A DNA stretch of 64,000 nucleotides from contig JADJNH010000005.1 in NCBI GenBank assembly GCA_016714365.1, positions 1,712,501 through 1,776,500 of the forward strand, written 5' to 3'. Positions 56,141-64,000 of the stretch are shown here, piece after piece (position 1 is the stretch's first letter; each line of letters begins with the position of its first letter). This DNA comes from Candidatus Vicinibacter affinis. Its GTDB lineage: Bacteria > Bacteroidota > Bacteroidia > Chitinophagales > Saprospiraceae. Position numbers and translations under genes: made by a program. The notes under the pieces were generated by a model. The model was given only the letters and a program-made list of their open reading frames with translations, searched no databases and had not been told where the DNA came from.

Positions 56141-59100
56141 TTACCGGATAAGATTTAAGGTTGACTTAAGACTTACTTCTCTCATCGATCCACATAAATC
56201 TAATCTACCCGAGAACACCACTATATAAGTTTCGACCGGAGCCTGATCGCCTTTGTAAGTGCCGTCCCAACTTTCCTGAGGGTCAGCAGATTCAAACACA
56301 ATATGTCCCCAGCGATTGAATATTTTTAAAGAATATCCATCCATTTCAAATTCCGTTTTTGGATCAAAAACCGGACGGAATTTGTCATTTTCATTGTCTC
56401 CATTTGGCGTAAACACATTGGGCAACTGAACCTTTTTTTCTGCCAAACTTTCATCCTGATTAATGTCGTAACGTATTAGAATAGAGTCACAACCATTTTT
56501 ATTGATGATCAATACGGAATAAACATCCGGAGCGTCAATGGTTATGACCGGTTGATCGCTGATTTTAGTGCTTCCGCGCCGCCACTCATACGAGGCCTGG
56601 TCAGGAGGAAATTTATTGGCAATCAGCGTATCTCTGATGTCTATGGTGGTATCCTTACAAATCAAAAATTCTTCCATTCCGTTATTCAAAAAAGTCGGCA
56701 ATCCTTGCAGTTCTGGGACTCCCACCACAGTGTCCAGGAAGCAATTGTACCTGTCATAAATTCTGATCATATAAGGAGCAGGAGGAAGGGGGCTAAAATA
56801 AGAAGTCGTATCTCTTGCACTTCCTTCGATGCTGAAGGTAACCGGTTTATCTCCCTGTTTGATAAAAACTCTGATACTGCCTGTAGGGTCAGACGGACAG
56901 GATGCTTTTACTTCAATTTTATCCACTACAATCGTGGTGTATGGTTTAACGATGACCATTCCACTGGTAAAGCAACCATTTTTTTGATAGGTCAGGTAAC
57001 GATATTCGCCCTCGAAAAGAAAACTGACGGAACGTCCCAAATCAGGCGATGGAACTCTACGGTTAAATACATCCGCCCAAACGATTGAATCAAAAGGACT
57101 GAAATCGTTGACAGAGAAGTTGTAAATTCTATTGTTGCAACTGAAATAAGCGGTATCCGGTGCATTGATGTTGTAACGCATAGTATCAATGCTAATGACC
57201 AATGTGTCAGATGTATTGCATTCAGGATTTGGTGTGGTGATAAATCCATTATAAATGCCGGGCGCTCTGATGATCTGCCTCACATTTCGTTCATTGCCGG
57301 CATTGATATTGGGCCCGGTCCATACAAATGAGTAGGCGGTTTTCATATTGGTAAGTTGGGCGGTAATGTCCAAAGTATCTTTTCTGCAATTGAGCGTTCT
57401 ATCAGGACCTAAAAAAGGCACAGGTTTCACAAACAATTTATTTACCAATACGGAATCTTCTGCCACGCAGCCAGTCCGTAGATCCTTTACTTTAAGAATG
57501 TAAACCCCATCAATGGAGACAGTTGGTTTTTTATTATTTTCATTGGATGCATTGATACCCGGACCTCGCCAGGTGAAACTGGAAACAGAATCAGCCAAGG
57601 CGTAACTGCCGTCTAGCGTAACGGTCGTAAAATCACAGGTAATGTTTTTATTCAATCCAGCATTGACCAACGGGCGACCACCATTGTTAAAAACTTCAAT
57701 GGAATCAAACGCTTCACAATTGTACAATGTATCACGTATCAAAACATAATACTTGCCTTCCAAATCAGTAGTGATGGATTTTTTATTTCTGTTATCGTTG
57801 TTTACTCCGGGACCTGACCAGAAATATTTTAGATTTTTTCCCGTGGATTTGCCTGCATCAATCAACACCGTGTCATGCTCGCAATCCAGATCTGAAGATT
57901 TAATTAAACTTAATTTTGGTAAACTGTCCGGAAGACTGATTATGACCTCATCGGTATCCTGACAATGAGATACATTATTGGTAACAATGATTTGATATTT
58001 ACCCGGGAGCTTCACAAATGGAAATCTCGAATTCTTCATTAAAGAATCAATTCCTGGTCCGGTCCATACTAGATCTATAACACTGCCAACAGAAGTAGTT
58101 TTTCCCCCTAATGTGAGACCCAAGGAATCACAAGGAATCACTCGGTCCAATCCGGCATCTGCCACCGGATATAATATGTTTTGTGTTACAATTACAGTAT
58201 CAAGAGTGAAGCAATCGTTGAGTATGTTGGTAATTTTAATTACATAAGTTCCGGGTAAATCAACGAATGGGTTAATCTGAAATTTTTTCAAAGGAGTGAT
58301 GCTTGGCCCGGACCATTCAAAATTATACCCCACACCGGTCTGGGAGGAATCGCCCATTAATTGAACCATGGTATTAAGGCAATTCAGAATCATATCATTT
58401 CCGGCTTTTGCAATAGGTAGGATACGATCATCGAACACTTCCATGGTGTCACGGCCTACACAACCACTCAGAGAATCAAAAACAGTAAAAATGTACATGC
58501 CCGGGAAAGAAATTACCGGATTTAAACTGGTCTTGTTTAGAAATGTAATGCCAGGCCCTTCCCAATAAAAACCTCGTTTGTCACCCACATCTGGTCTTGC
58601 AGGATCAAGAGTGATGCTGTTCATACTACAAGTGAGTTTTTGATCCAATCCTAAACGAGGATCCGGAGCATTGAATACTTGGATGTTTAAAAAGGTATCG
58701 GTTCGGCAGCCTTCCGGGGAAACAATGGTAGCGGTGTATTTCTTGGTAACATTCGGACAAACGATCAAATCTCTTGCAGTATCCTGTTGATTCCAAATAA
58801 CCAAATAAGTAGAGTCAACGGTTAGTTTTAGTTCAGTGCATTCGCCTCTGCAAAGTACATTTCTTGCGGCAGAGATGGTGAAAGAGGGTGCAGGGATTTC
58901 TCTCAGGTTGAGCGTGTCGGAGGCGAAACAATTAAATGAATCACTGACTGTCAATATAGCCGGACCGGATCTCTGATAACTCGTGGCATGTTCTGTTATA
59001 CCATTGTTCCATTGATAGGTTTTATATCCAAGACCTCCGTCCAGATCCGTGATGTCTCCCTGACAGAAATAATCTTTTCCCTGAATTTTTACTTTTAAAG

Positions 59101-60253
59101 TAGGCGCAAAGACCATTTTTATTTCCGGGCAGGAAAAGGTTGGGACCACCGGGAGGATGATATCTCCGGAATAGGTTGTTGTACCGTTACAAGCACAATT
59201 GTCTTCGCTAATTTCCCGGTATACGTAAACATCTACTGTATCATATGTCCATTCTTCTCTCCACTGCACGATCATTCTTTCCCGTGTCTGCAAATCAATT
59301 GGATCCCCATTTCCATTGACACTCAATAATTCAAATGAAATTTTATCAGTTCCGTAATATTTGGCATCTGGCGTAATGTTCAGGTAAAATTCATTTTGAT
59401 TCAGCGTGATCAGATTTGAATTACCCAATCTGATAAAATTATTTCCATTTTTAAAATACCAATTTCCACCATTGTGTACAGGAATCAAGGTCCTGATGGT
59501 ATCAATGGTAAAAGTGTCTTTGCACAAACTATTGTCAACAAAACATTTTTCTAATTTGCATTTCTGATTCATGTCATCAATTAAAGCCTGAGTAATCAAA
59601 CTTAAAAAAGCGTTGAATCTGTTGCTGGTAACTTTACCATTGGCATCCAATGTTAGGAAAGCTTGTTGATTGGTGGACCAATTCAGTTTAGAAGTATCTC
59701 TGGTGATTTTAACATCCTGACTGACCGACTGTATGGTACAATTACTTGAATCAATACCTCCGAGTGTTTGTCTTACTTCAAATAATTCACATCTTCCGGT
59801 CATGTTAATTTTCCAGATCGGAGAAGGTGCAATTAATCCATTGAGGGTACGTATGTTTCCGCATGAATCGTCCGGACTTGGATGGCAACTCATGTTTGGG
59901 TATTGAAGGCTGATATTGTATTCTACTTCTTGTAATTTGAAAGATCGGTTTTCAAAATTTAAGGAAACCGTATCAGTTGAAATGCATGGTGGAAAATCTA
60001 CGTGATACACAAATTGGTAGGTTCCACAACCTGTAACGGTAACTCTTGAGGTGCCGGGAAAGATGCTGTCCATTTTGACAAGCTGCCCATCTTTATTGCA
60101 AATTGCCGTCCAATATCCTCCTGCAGGAGCCCCAAATAGATCATAAGTATATCCACAAACGGTGCTGTCTTTACCTGCATCTGCACAAATCTGAGCTTGA
60201 ACAGAAAATTGTATCAAACCAAAAAGAAGAAAAATAAAAATTGTTGACTTCAT
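56141..60253 (-). CDS. Giant PKD/Ig-repeat surface protein with T9SS type B sorting domain
   Basis: 1370 residues from the ATG at 60253 (a start at 60289 adds 12 residues before the signal peptide). Signal peptide ends VQAQ. After an N-terminal Cys-rich beta region (to about 430) come about ten PKD/Ig-like repeats of 80-100 residues, each with a GxxxxLxC...LD start and WxGPGI centre (for example FYWEGPGI, FEWSGPSI, LVWTGPGI, YFWSGPGV, FTWRGPGI, FVWTGPNI). The C-terminus (about 1285-1370) is the gliding motility-associated type B domain: PNVFTPNGDNENDKF ... FNRWGHIVFES ... WDGTYKGDQAP. Probably an adhesin exported by T9SS. Confidence 0.95.
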   Translation of the reverse strand: MKSTIFIFLLFGLIQFSVQAQICADAGKDSTVCGYTYDLFGAPAGGYWTAICNKDGQLVKMDSIFPGTSRVTVTGCGTYQFVYHVDFPPCISTDTVSLNFENRSFKLQEVEYNISLQYPNMSCHPSPDDSCGNIRTLNGLIAPSPIWKINMTGRCELFEVRQTLGGIDSSNCTIQSVSQDVKITRDTSKLNWSTNQQAFLTLDANGKVTSNRFNAFLSLITQALIDDMNQKCKLEKCFVDNSLCKDTFTIDTIRTLIPVHNGGNWYFKNGNNFIRLGNSNLITLNQNEFYLNITPDAKYYGTDKISFELLSVNGNGDPIDLQTRERMIVQWREEWTYDTVDVYVYREISEDNCACNGTTTYSGDIILPVVPTFSCPEIKMVFAPTLKVKIQGKDYFCQGDITDLDGGLGYKTYQWNNGITEHATSYQRSGPAILTVSDSFNCFASDTLNLREIPAPSFTISAARNVLCRGECTELKLTVDSTYLVIWNQQDTARDLIVCPNVTKKYTATIVSPEGCRTDTFLNIQVFNAPDPRLGLDQKLTCSMNSITLDPARPDVGDKRGFYWEGPGITFLNKTSLNPVISFPGMYIFTVFDSLSGCVGRDTMEVFDDRILPIAKAGNDMILNCLNTMVQLMGDSSQTGVGYNFEWSGPSITPLKKFQINPFVDLPGTYVIKITNILNDCFTLDTVIVTQNILYPVADAGLDRVIPCDSLGLTLGGKTTSVGSVIDLVWTGPGIDSLMKNSRFPFVKLPGKYQIIVTNNVSHCQDTDEVIISLPDSLPKLSLIKSSDLDCEHDTVLIDAGKSTGKNLKYFWSGPGVNNDNRNKKSITTDLEGKYYVLIRDTLYNCEAFDSIEVFNNGGRPLVNAGLNKNITCDFTTVTLDGSYALADSVSSFTWRGPGINASNENNKKPTVSIDGVYILKVKDLRTGCVAEDSVLVNKLFVKPVPFLGPDRTLNCRKDTLDITAQLTNMKTAYSFVWTGPNINAGNERNVRQIIRAPGIYNGFITTPNPECNTSDTLVISIDTMRYNINAPDTAYFSCNNRIYNFSVNDFSPFDSIVWADVFNRRVPSPDLGRSVSFLFEGEYRYLTYQKNGCFTSGMVIVKPYTTIVVDKIEVKASCPSDPTGSIRVFIKQGDKPVTFSIEGSARDTTSYFSPLPPAPYMIRIYDRYNCFLDTVVGVPELQGLPTFLNNGMEEFLICKDTTIDIRDTLIANKFPPDQASYEWRRGSTKISDQPVITIDAPDVYSVLIINKNGCDSILIRYDINQDESLAEKKVQLPNVFTPNGDNENDKFRPVFDPKTEFEMDGYSLKIFNRWGHIVFESADPQESWDGTYKGDQAPVETYIVVFSGRLDLCGSMREVSLKSTLNLIR

Positions 60254-60458
60254 AAGAGTTTTAAGACTTTGAGATGCAATAAGTACCATTAATAATATGC
60301 CAAATCGTTCCGGTATTCCGAAAATGAATACATGAATTTAGCTGACCCATTCAATATCAATACATTATAAAATTTGATTATACGAGTCAACCAAGACCAA
60401 ATATAGTAAAATCATGAATATGATTCACCGGATTCAAAAAATCAAGTTTGGAAGAGCA

Positions 60459-61724
60459 TTATTTAGTTGTCAGAAAATCTGTATTTAACTCTTGCAGACT
60501 TTTGCTTCCTGCCAAGCTCATGGTGATTTCAAATTCAGCAAGTAGGTTGCGACAATATTCTAAAACACCATGCTTTCCTTGGAGTGCAAGCGCATAAACA
60601 TAAGGTCTGCCCAACAAGATTCCTTTTGCTCCCAGTGCGAGGGCTGTAAAAATATCTGTTCCGGTACGAACTCCACTGTCCAACAACAACGGATAATTGG
60701 CCGGTACCGTTTTTTTGATTTCTTTTAAGGCATCCAAAGACGAAATGACCTGATCTATTTGTCGGCCCCCGTGATTGGAGATGATGATTCCATCAATTCC
60801 GGTGTCGATGGTCCGCATGGCATCTGACGGATGAAGAATGCCTTTGAGTAAGATGGGTAATTTTGTGATGGAACGCAGCCATTTAATGTCCTCCCAATTC
60901 AGATTGGGTCTTGAGTATAGATCAATAAATGTTTTAACTGCTTTGATCGGGTTTTTCGTTTTCCAGTTTGTGAAATAGGGTTCAGGGTAATTTCTCATCA
61001 ACTGATGGGCCAAAAGTAACTTTGATAAATTAAACGGAGTTTTTGTGTTGGGTGTGAGATCTGCATTTTGCATAAGTCTTTTAAAAACCGGGTCGGAGGT
61101 GTATTGAGCAATTCCCAGTCCCTTAATGAAAGGAAGATAGGCATTGTTTAAATCCCTTTGGCGCCACCCAAGAGTGGTAGTGTCCAAGGTAAGTACGATG
61201 GCCTTGCATCCACAGTTTTCCGCCCGGGAAACAAAACTTTCCACCAATTCGTTAGACTTGCTGAAATAAAGCTGAAACCAATAATTATTTCCGGATAGTC
61301 TGGATGCACAAGCTTCCATACTATGTGAAGCCTGATTGGAAAATATCATGGGAACTCCTGATGCAGCCGAAGCCTCTGCCAGCTCAAGATCACCGTTTGG
61401 ATGAGCCAAACTCAATACGCCAATGGGGGCAAACAGGACAGGGGCCTCACTCTTTGTTCCAAATAAGTCAATGGACAAATCGGGAGTGACTCCACCATGT
61501 GCCATCTTTGGGATAATCGAATATTTCGAAAAAGCGTCTGCATTATTTTTGATTCCTTTTTCTGAACCTGCGCCGGTTGCAATGTACCCAAAGGCCTCAG
61601 GTTTTAATTTTTTTTCTGCAAGATGTTCTAAACTTTGGAAATCCACAGGAATTCCAGGCTTAATGCCTACCGAACCATTTACATAGATTTCTTTTTGCCG
61701 GGATGAAGCGGATAAGAAATTCAT
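60459..61724 (-). CDS. FMN-dependent alpha-hydroxy-acid oxidase, lactate 2-monooxygenase-like
   Basis: 421 residues of the FMN-dependent alpha-hydroxy acid dehydrogenase family (TIM barrel). Catalytic His318 lies in SNHGGRQID with Arg following; the FMN-binding LDSGVRTGTDIF and GAKGILLGRPYVYAL blocks are intact. The segment TLGWRQRDLNNAYLPF...GLGIAQYTSDPVF is characteristic of lactate 2-monooxygenase rather than L-lactate dehydrogenase LldD, so it probably oxidises L-lactate (or a close 2-hydroxy acid) using oxygen. It begins right after the tyrS stop codon (one base between), so the two are co-transcribed although functionally unrelated. Confidence 0.9.
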   Translation of the reverse strand: MNFLSASSRQKEIYVNGSVGIKPGIPVDFQSLEHLAEKKLKPEAFGYIATGAGSEKGIKNNADAFSKYSIIPKMAHGGVTPDLSIDLFGTKSEAPVLFAPIGVLSLAHPNGDLELAEASAASGVPMIFSNQASHSMEACASRLSGNNYWFQLYFSKSNELVESFVSRAENCGCKAIVLTLDTTTLGWRQRDLNNAYLPFIKGLGIAQYTSDPVFKRLMQNADLTPNTKTPFNLSKLLLAHQLMRNYPEPYFTNWKTKNPIKAVKTFIDLYSRPNLNWEDIKWLRSITKLPILLKGILHPSDAMRTIDTGIDGIIISNHGGRQIDQVISSLDALKEIKKTVPANYPLLLDSGVRTGTDIFTALALGAKGILLGRPYVYALALQGKHGVLEYCRNLLAEFEITMSLAGSKSLQELNTDFLTTK

Positions 61725-61725
61725 A

Positions 61726-63012
61726 CTACATGCATTCGATGATGAATTTATTTTTCTTGCCGTTTTCGACCATCAGGAATTTTTCATTTAACAAGTGGTG
61801 GCTTTGTATGATGGTATCGGAATCTGTAATTTTTTCTTTATTAAGATTGATTGCATTGTTCTGTAGCGCCCGTCTGGCTTCGCTCTTGGACGTGAACACC
61901 GGACAAGATTCGGTAAGGAGATTGACTATGTTTATGCCACCATTTAATGAATCCCGAACCAATTCAAATCGTGGAATTTCTCTGCTCACATCAGTTAACT
62001 CTTCAGAAGTCATGGACTTTAAAAAAGCTGCATTACTGTCTCTGCCGAACAACAATTCTGATACCCGAAGCACACGCTGAAAAACATCTTTGCCATGAAT
62101 GCGGATGGTGATTTCTTCAGCAAGACTTTGTTTTAATATTCTTGGATCCTCACGATGATTGGTTTCAAGATTTTCAATTTCTTCTTTGGTTTTAAAACTG
62201 AAATACCGGAGTAATTTTGAAATATCTGCATCGTCTGAATTGAGCCAGAACTGATAGAATTTATAGGGACTGGTCATGTTGGCATCCAACCAAATATTGC
62301 CTTCTTCTGATTTGCCAAATTTTTTACCATCCGATTTTGTAAGGAGCGGAGTGGTCACCGCGAAAGCCTTGGAGTCCCTGATGGTTTTGTGTATATAATC
62401 TGTGCCGGCCGTGATATTCCCCCATTGATCAGAGCCCCCCATTTGAAGACGGCAATCATATTCTTTATACAAGCAGTGATAATCGTAAGCCTGAAGGAGC
62501 TGGTAGGTAAATTCAGTATATGAAATTCCGGTCTCCAATCTGCGTTTTACGGATTCTTTGGCAAGCATGTAGTTAATGGTGGAATTTTTACCGACTTTTC
62601 TGAGAAATTCCAAAATGTTCATGTTTTTATAAAAGTCATAATTGTTGACCATGATGGCTTTATTGGTCCCTTCCGTAAAGTTTAACATTTTCATAAACTG
62701 TTCCTTTTGGGTGGCAATGTTGCGATCAAGTTCATCTTCCGTTTTAAGTTCACGCTCTTTGTCTTTACCTGAGGGATCACCGATGCGGCCTGTTGCCCCA
62801 CCCATTACAACAATGGGTTGATGGCCTGATTGTTGAAAAAGGCTCAGCAACATGATCTGTACATAATTCCCAAGTCCCAGAGAGGCAGCCGTAGGGTCAA
62901 AGCCAATGTAAGCGGTGGCCATTCCGGAAGCCAGATACTCCTCCAAACCCGGAGTATGGTCCTGCAACATATTTCTCCATCGTAATTCCTCCAAAAAATC
63001 TTTCCTTTGCAT
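61726..63012 (-). CDS. tyrS: Tyrosyl-tRNA synthetase with degenerate HIGH motif
   Basis: 428 residues, full length for the bacterial TyrRS (class I). Catalytic domain to about 320 with VVMGGATGRIGDPSGK, NYDFYKN, SYTEFTYQLLQAYDYHCL (tyrosine site), QMGGSDQWGNI and the KMSKS-equivalent KFGKS at 231-235; S4 RNA-binding domain at the end (FTSKSEARRALQNNAINLN). The HIGH signature that binds ATP is replaced: residues 40-50 read PTAASLGLGNY, so HIGH is GLGN (46-49), and the conserved Asp before it is Ala43. Everything else is well kept, so the gene is not an obvious pseudogene. A TATCTTTG box lies 30 bases upstream. Confidence 0.93.
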   Translation of the reverse strand: MQRKDFLEELRWRNMLQDHTPGLEEYLASGMATAYIGFDPTAASLGLGNYVQIMLLSLFQQSGHQPIVVMGGATGRIGDPSGKDKERELKTEDELDRNIATQKEQFMKMLNFTEGTNKAIMVNNYDFYKNMNILEFLRKVGKNSTINYMLAKESVKRRLETGISYTEFTYQLLQAYDYHCLYKEYDCRLQMGGSDQWGNITAGTDYIHKTIRDSKAFAVTTPLLTKSDGKKFGKSEEGNIWLDANMTSPYKFYQFWLNSDDADISKLLRYFSFKTKEEIENLETNHREDPRILKQSLAEEITIRIHGKDVFQRVLRVSELLFGRDSNAAFLKSMTSEELTDVSREIPRFELVRDSLNGGINIVNLLTESCPVFTSKSEARRALQNNAINLNKEKITDSDTIIQSHHLLNEKFLMVENGKKNKFIIECM

Positions 63013-63041
63013 ATAATCTCCGCTAAACTTGTGTTAAGCAG

Positions 63042-63049
63042 CAAAGATA
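63042..63049 (-). promoter_or_regulatory. Candidate -7 box (TATCTTTG) of tyrS operon
   Basis: Exact TANNTTTG match on the minus strand 30 bases before tyrS. No clear TTTG -33 box. Confidence 0.5.
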
Positions 63050-63130
63050 CAACCTTGTTTTGATCGAAATAAGACTTATAGCCGACCGCCTGTCGAGGGC
63101 ATTTTTCCTAACTTCATTCGGGTTTGCCCT

Positions 63131-64000
63131 ATGAATCTGAGCAGATTTTTAGCCTCCAGGACTTATTCGGCCTTCAATCAATCCCTGATCCGAAACATCA
63201 TTCGGATTGCAGTCATCTCTACGGCGCTCAGCCTGTCTGTCGTAATTGTATCCTCTTCCGTTTTTGAGGGATTCCAGAAGCTGATTGCACAGAAGGTATT
63301 TGGTTTCTGGGGACATATTCACATTACGGATATGCAGGTAAACAGGAGCATTGAGCCCTATGCAATTCAGCACAGCGACAGCATCAAATATCTTATAAGC
63401 CATGCAGACTTTAGTCCGGTGAACTTGCCGACTGATGTGATCAGAAAGCTGGAATCGTTTGTGGTGCTCCCCGCCATTGTGGGGATGGATGCGCAATATG
63501 AAGGCTTGTTTTTAAAAGGGATTGCATCAGATTTTGATTGGGAATTTTTAGGACAATTTCTTAAATCGGGCAGGTTGCCTGAATTGTCAGACAGCGTTTT
63601 TTCGAGAGATATTCTGGTGTCGGAACAAACCGCACTCAAGTTGTCTCTCCAACCGGAACAAAGCCTCATTGCCAATTTTGTAATAGATGGCAAACAAATA
63701 AAACGCAAGCTAAAAGTTTGTGGAACCTATCGCACAGGCCTGGAAGAGTATGACCGTAAATTTGCATTGGTAGACATCCGAATGTTGCAACAAGTATTGC
63801 AATGGGGGCCTGAGGAAGTAACCGGGATCGAAGTTTTTGCAAAAGACATCCAACTTGTTTCTGAACTGAACAATTTTCTCTATGAAGAAGTCCTTCCTTC
63901 GAATTTATATTCAGAAACCATACGCGAGAAATTTCCAAATATTTTTGAGTGGCTCTCCTTGCAAGACATCAACAAGCGTTTTATAATCGGGTTGATTTTA
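63131..64000 (+). CDS. LolC/LolE-like ABC transporter permease (FtsX family), 5' part
   Basis: Open from ATG 63131 to the right edge (290 codons, no stop), so incomplete. Starts MNLSRFLASRTYSAFNQSLI, then a first membrane helix (IRIAVISTALSLSVVIVSSSVF), a large periplasmic MacB-like/PCD domain (about 45-265) and the beginning of a second helix at the edge (RFIIGLIL). The short cytoplasmic start followed by one helix and a periplasmic domain fits LolC/LolE lipoprotein-release permeases, which extract lipoproteins from the inner membrane toward LolA. The partner ATPase LolD is not in the window. It is divergent from tyrS with about 118 bases between them. Confidence 0.85.
   Translation, partial: MNLSRFLASRTYSAFNQSLIRNIIRIAVISTALSLSVVIVSSSVFEGFQKLIAQKVFGFWGHIHITDMQVNRSIEPYAIQHSDSIKYLISHADFSPVNLPTDVIRKLESFVVLPAIVGMDAQYEGLFLKGIASDFDWEFLGQFLKSGRLPELSDSVFSRDILVSEQTALKLSLQPEQSLIANFVIDGKQIKRKLKVCGTYRTGLEEYDRKFALVDIRMLQQVLQWGPEEVTGIEVFAKDIQLVSELNNFLYEEVLPSNLYSETIREKFPNIFEWLSLQDINKRFIIGLIL

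Noticed and set aside
56552..57088. 178-codon plus-strand ORF inside the giant T9SS type B gene
   Set aside because: Lies opposite a well-supported repeat protein; composition fits a shadow frame.
1..64000. tRNA and rRNA genes
   Set aside because: I found no convincing cloverleaf with GTTCGAATC-type arms and no rRNA-like blocks by eye.

Overview
The window looks like the chromosome of a Bacteroidota bacterium, probably a Saprospiraceae-like or related filamentous/gliding lineage. Supporting signs are many large secreted proteins with type IX secretion (T9SS) C-terminal sorting domains of both the short type A and the 'gliding motility-associated' type B kind, signal peptides cleaved before Gln, promoters of the Bacteroidota -7 form TANNTTTG, moderate AT richness, and RND heavy-metal pumps fused to their outer-membrane channel. 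The exact genus is inference.

Layout. 1-2958: 5' part of a giant surface protein. 3152-5938: DUF885 metallohydrolase lipoprotein and a secreted dienelactone hydrolase. 6185-14541: heavy-metal efflux operon read leftward (DUF6660 protein, CzcA-CzcC fusion, CzcB adaptor, P1B-type ATPase). 14789-25292: secreted proteins (duplicated-domain Cys-rich protein, BNR-type T9SS protein, methyltransferase, a three-gene envelope operon with a clear terminator, a clan-A-like glycosidase). 25438-29700: a repeat landscape made of 172-bp units and REP palindromes around a REP-associated tyrosine transposase (RAYT), enclosing an mlaEFD lipid-transport operon. 29734-35216: small membrane and lipoprotein genes, a DUF2520 protein and the cytochrome c maturation genes ccmF and ccmE. 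35427-39235: M43-type metalloprotease and a large surface protein, both T9SS cargo. 39519-40904: a tandem lipoprotein family with one copy decayed. 41630-44179: MBOAT O-acyltransferase plus SGNH-like partner, preceded by a promoter bracketed by a perfect 14-bp inverted repeat. 44404-46388: a 245-bp inverted-repeat element (second copy at 22630, opposite orientation) and a decayed IS110-family insertion sequence. 46467-51081: BNR-repeat protein translationally coupled to an ABC exporter. 51279-64000: small secreted protein, acyl-CoA carboxylase beta subunit, outer-membrane protein, HtrA protease, a 1370-residue T9SS type B protein, lactate monooxygenase-like flavoprotein, tyrosyl-tRNA synthetase with a degenerate HIGH motif, and the start of a LolC/E-like permease.

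How the parts fit. The metal operon forms a two-tier efflux system: the P-type ATPase moves metal from cytosol to periplasm and the CzcB/CzcA-C machine moves it out. CcmE/CcmF mature c-type cytochromes; MlaEFD keeps outer-membrane lipid asymmetry; HtrA controls envelope protein quality; T9SS cargo cover the surface. The points most worth a second look are the RAYT with its apparent non-autonomous derivatives, the inverted-repeat-flanked promoter at 44188-44249, the 245-bp inverted-repeat element, hairpins sharing a TTCCCA loop on both sides of the gene at 29734, and the tyrosyl-tRNA synthetase lacking both HIGH histidines.
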